This document shows, one piece after another, positions 62,593 to 64,000 of a DNA stretch of 64,000 nt. Location of the stretch: positions 2,321,501-2,385,500 of the forward strand of contig JAZARR010000188.1 in the NCBI GenBank assembly GCA_037389465.1, in the 5' to 3' direction. This DNA is from Baylisascaris procyonis (taxonomy: Eukaryota > Nematoda > Chromadorea > Rhabditida > Ascarididae). Each line of letters begins with the position of its first letter. Positions within the stretch are counted from its first letter, which is position 1. The position numbers and the translations under genes were made by a program. A model generated the notes under the pieces. It was not told the origin of the DNA. It ran no database searches and worked only from the letters and a program-made list of their open reading frames with translations.

Positions 62593-64000
62593 ACCGTTGT
62601 CTGCAATTTGTGTGAGCTATTCTCAAACAGTTGAATAGTGGGGCATAGAAACGCCCAAACTTCTAACCGAAACATGCAATTTTTTTTAAAATCTTTCTAA
62701 CGAGGGGATCGATAACTTTTCAAGTGCTGCGATACTCGAAGTTTTCGCTACCATTTCACCAATAGTCTATAGTATGCACCACACCTTTTTGATTTGTTTT
62801 CCTATTGAATACTTCAGATAACCTTTATAACGACTTCATTCAAAACATTAGATTAAACATTCGGACTTTAGATGAGATCTATTCAGTAAGGAAACTTTCT
62901 TGTCAATGTTGCTAGCAACAATTATTGATTTTTCTTGTTGTTTTCTTTGCGTTGATATTAATAGTCGTAAGCGGTCATTCTAGTGCATCGTTACTAATTG
63001 CGCGCAATGTGGCAAAGAACGAAATTCTGTCGATCACACCTTAGCGCCGTTTTTTTGCATTTGGTCAACCTCACGTAGGCAACTCTGTTTTATCTCTATA
63101 TCCATTCTTATATATACCAAAAATGATCTGCGCGGCAAAGCACGCCTTTCTTGCTAGTGCAGTGATGCATCGTTCGGTGCCAAAATCATGTCTTCTCGAT
63201 CATCTATTAGGGATTGATCTATTAAGTCTTACATGCCACTAATGTTAATCTGCTATAGTCTGACCTACCATCAATATTACCACACTATGCTTGTATGTAA
63301 TCACTCATTCATCGAATTCTCTATATATTTCTGCGTACCTTTTTTCTTTAAAACCTTCGGAATGATCTCCGCTATAAAACCTGCAGTGGCGGTTAGGAGG
63401 GGTATATAAAGACCGACGTACACCCATGTCATTCATTGTTCGGGTGGAATAGCCGGATGATGGCGGAGCTGTGGTACGTGCTGGCGAGCTGTATCGGGAG
63501 TCGTGAGGGTTACGACGAGAAAGAGGGGTGGAATGATGGCGATTGTTGCGCCTACTAGGGCGTAGCAATCCTCTCGCCATCATTCGTCGATCGGCTTCTG
63601 AGGGTTACCTCAGTTCGAATGCGTCGGCCTCTGCACTTTGCAGAGCTAAGTTTATTTGTTTTATTCGTGATGGTCGTGTTCCCACACCCCTTTTCACCAT
63701 CGGAGGGAATTCGAGGATTAGCTAAGAGATTTGGATGGGTCGTTCAGTGCAGAAATCTGCATTAGGTGATTGTAGGCGGATACGTGGTAGGTCTTCCACG
63801 AATACATGAAATCTGATCCCTTTGAGCTGCCTATATTTGGAAGGTATTATTTGAGGCAACATGGATGAAGGCAATTCCACGAGGTGTGCACTTGCCTTTT
63901 GGTTATGCGTAAAAAGTGGGCCTCCTTCATGCCAGACTTTCCATGCATTTCCAAATTTGTTGCTCAGCGGCGGGAGCAGCTGCTGGCACGGATGAGGTCA
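62593..64000 (-). repeat. Right arm of the large inverted repeat, cut by the window end
   Basis: 1408 nt, complementary to 60949-62357 with a one-base length difference in a homopolymer. It reaches the last base of the window, so its true end is not visible. Confidence 0.95.
63305..63583 (-). CDS. Arm ORF, right copy, 92 aa
   Basis: The same ORF as at 61366 but with 6 A in the run, so the frame continues as KRYAEIYREFDE and stops at TGA. The charged ending looks more natural than that of the left copy. The two ORFs face each other across the spacer. Arg/Ser/Pro/His-rich and probably disordered if translated. No family is recognised. Confidence 0.25.
   Translation of the reverse strand: MMARGLLRPSRRNNRHHSTPLSRRNPHDSRYSSPARTTAPPSSGYSTRTMNDMGVRRSLYTPPNRHCRFYSGDHSEGFKEKRYAEIYREFDE

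Noticed and set aside
60949..64000. Palindrome as a zero-spacer sequencing fold-back
   Set aside because: A 235-bp unique spacer and a one-base arm difference make a simple adapter-missed read artefact unlikely, though assembly error is not excluded.

Overview
This is an AT-rich metazoan nuclear sequence with intron-rich protein genes, simple-sequence repeats and long intergenic spaces. I could assemble four multi-exon genes by hand using reading-frame phase and splice signals. Acceptors are mostly short TTTCAG, TTTTAG or TTAAG sites. Three of the four starts have an acceptor-like AG 11 to 52 nt upstream of the ATG, which fits spliced-leader trans-splicing. Together this suggests a nematode or similar invertebrate, but the species is not resolved.

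Left part (1 to 22171), minus strand. A complete RagA-type Rag GTPase gene has 8 exons (7630 down to 2960, 308 aa). A complete SAPS/PPP6R-family regulatory subunit of protein phosphatase 6 has 17 exons (22171 down to 10862, 824 aa). The 3.2 kb between them holds only an unrecognised 73-aa ORF and purine-rich tracts.

Centre (22172 to 31833) is a 9.7-kb divergent intergenic region. It is dominated by a minisatellite of about 72 copies of a 31-bp unit (24139 to 26370), each unit carrying a small hairpin. Two weak short ORFs lie near 30.7 and 31.2 kb.

Right part, plus strand. A complete UTP3/SAS10 small-subunit processome gene has 8 exons (31834 to 39053, 424 aa). A possible small two-exon gene lies at 40.1 to 40.7 kb. 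An 11- or 12-exon gene (42779 to 54103 or 55639) encodes an unusual protein. Its N-terminus is a recognisable cold-shock-like domain, followed by apparently degenerate beta-barrel repeats. In one splice form its C-terminus has an eIF4E-binding-type YxxxxL(L) motif. This is the best candidate in the window for an undescribed protein.

Far right (55640 to 64000). There are few recognisable genes. The region holds a long polypurine tract, three similar small palindromes about 350 bp apart, two overlapping unrecognised ORFs, and a very large inverted repeat. Its arms are about 1.41 kb (60949 to 62357 and 62593 to 64000) around a 235-bp spacer, almost identical, and it is cut by the end of the window.

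The recognised genes act in nutrient signalling (RagA/TORC1), phosphatase regulation (PP6) and ribosome production (UTP3). I see no evidence that they form one physical unit.
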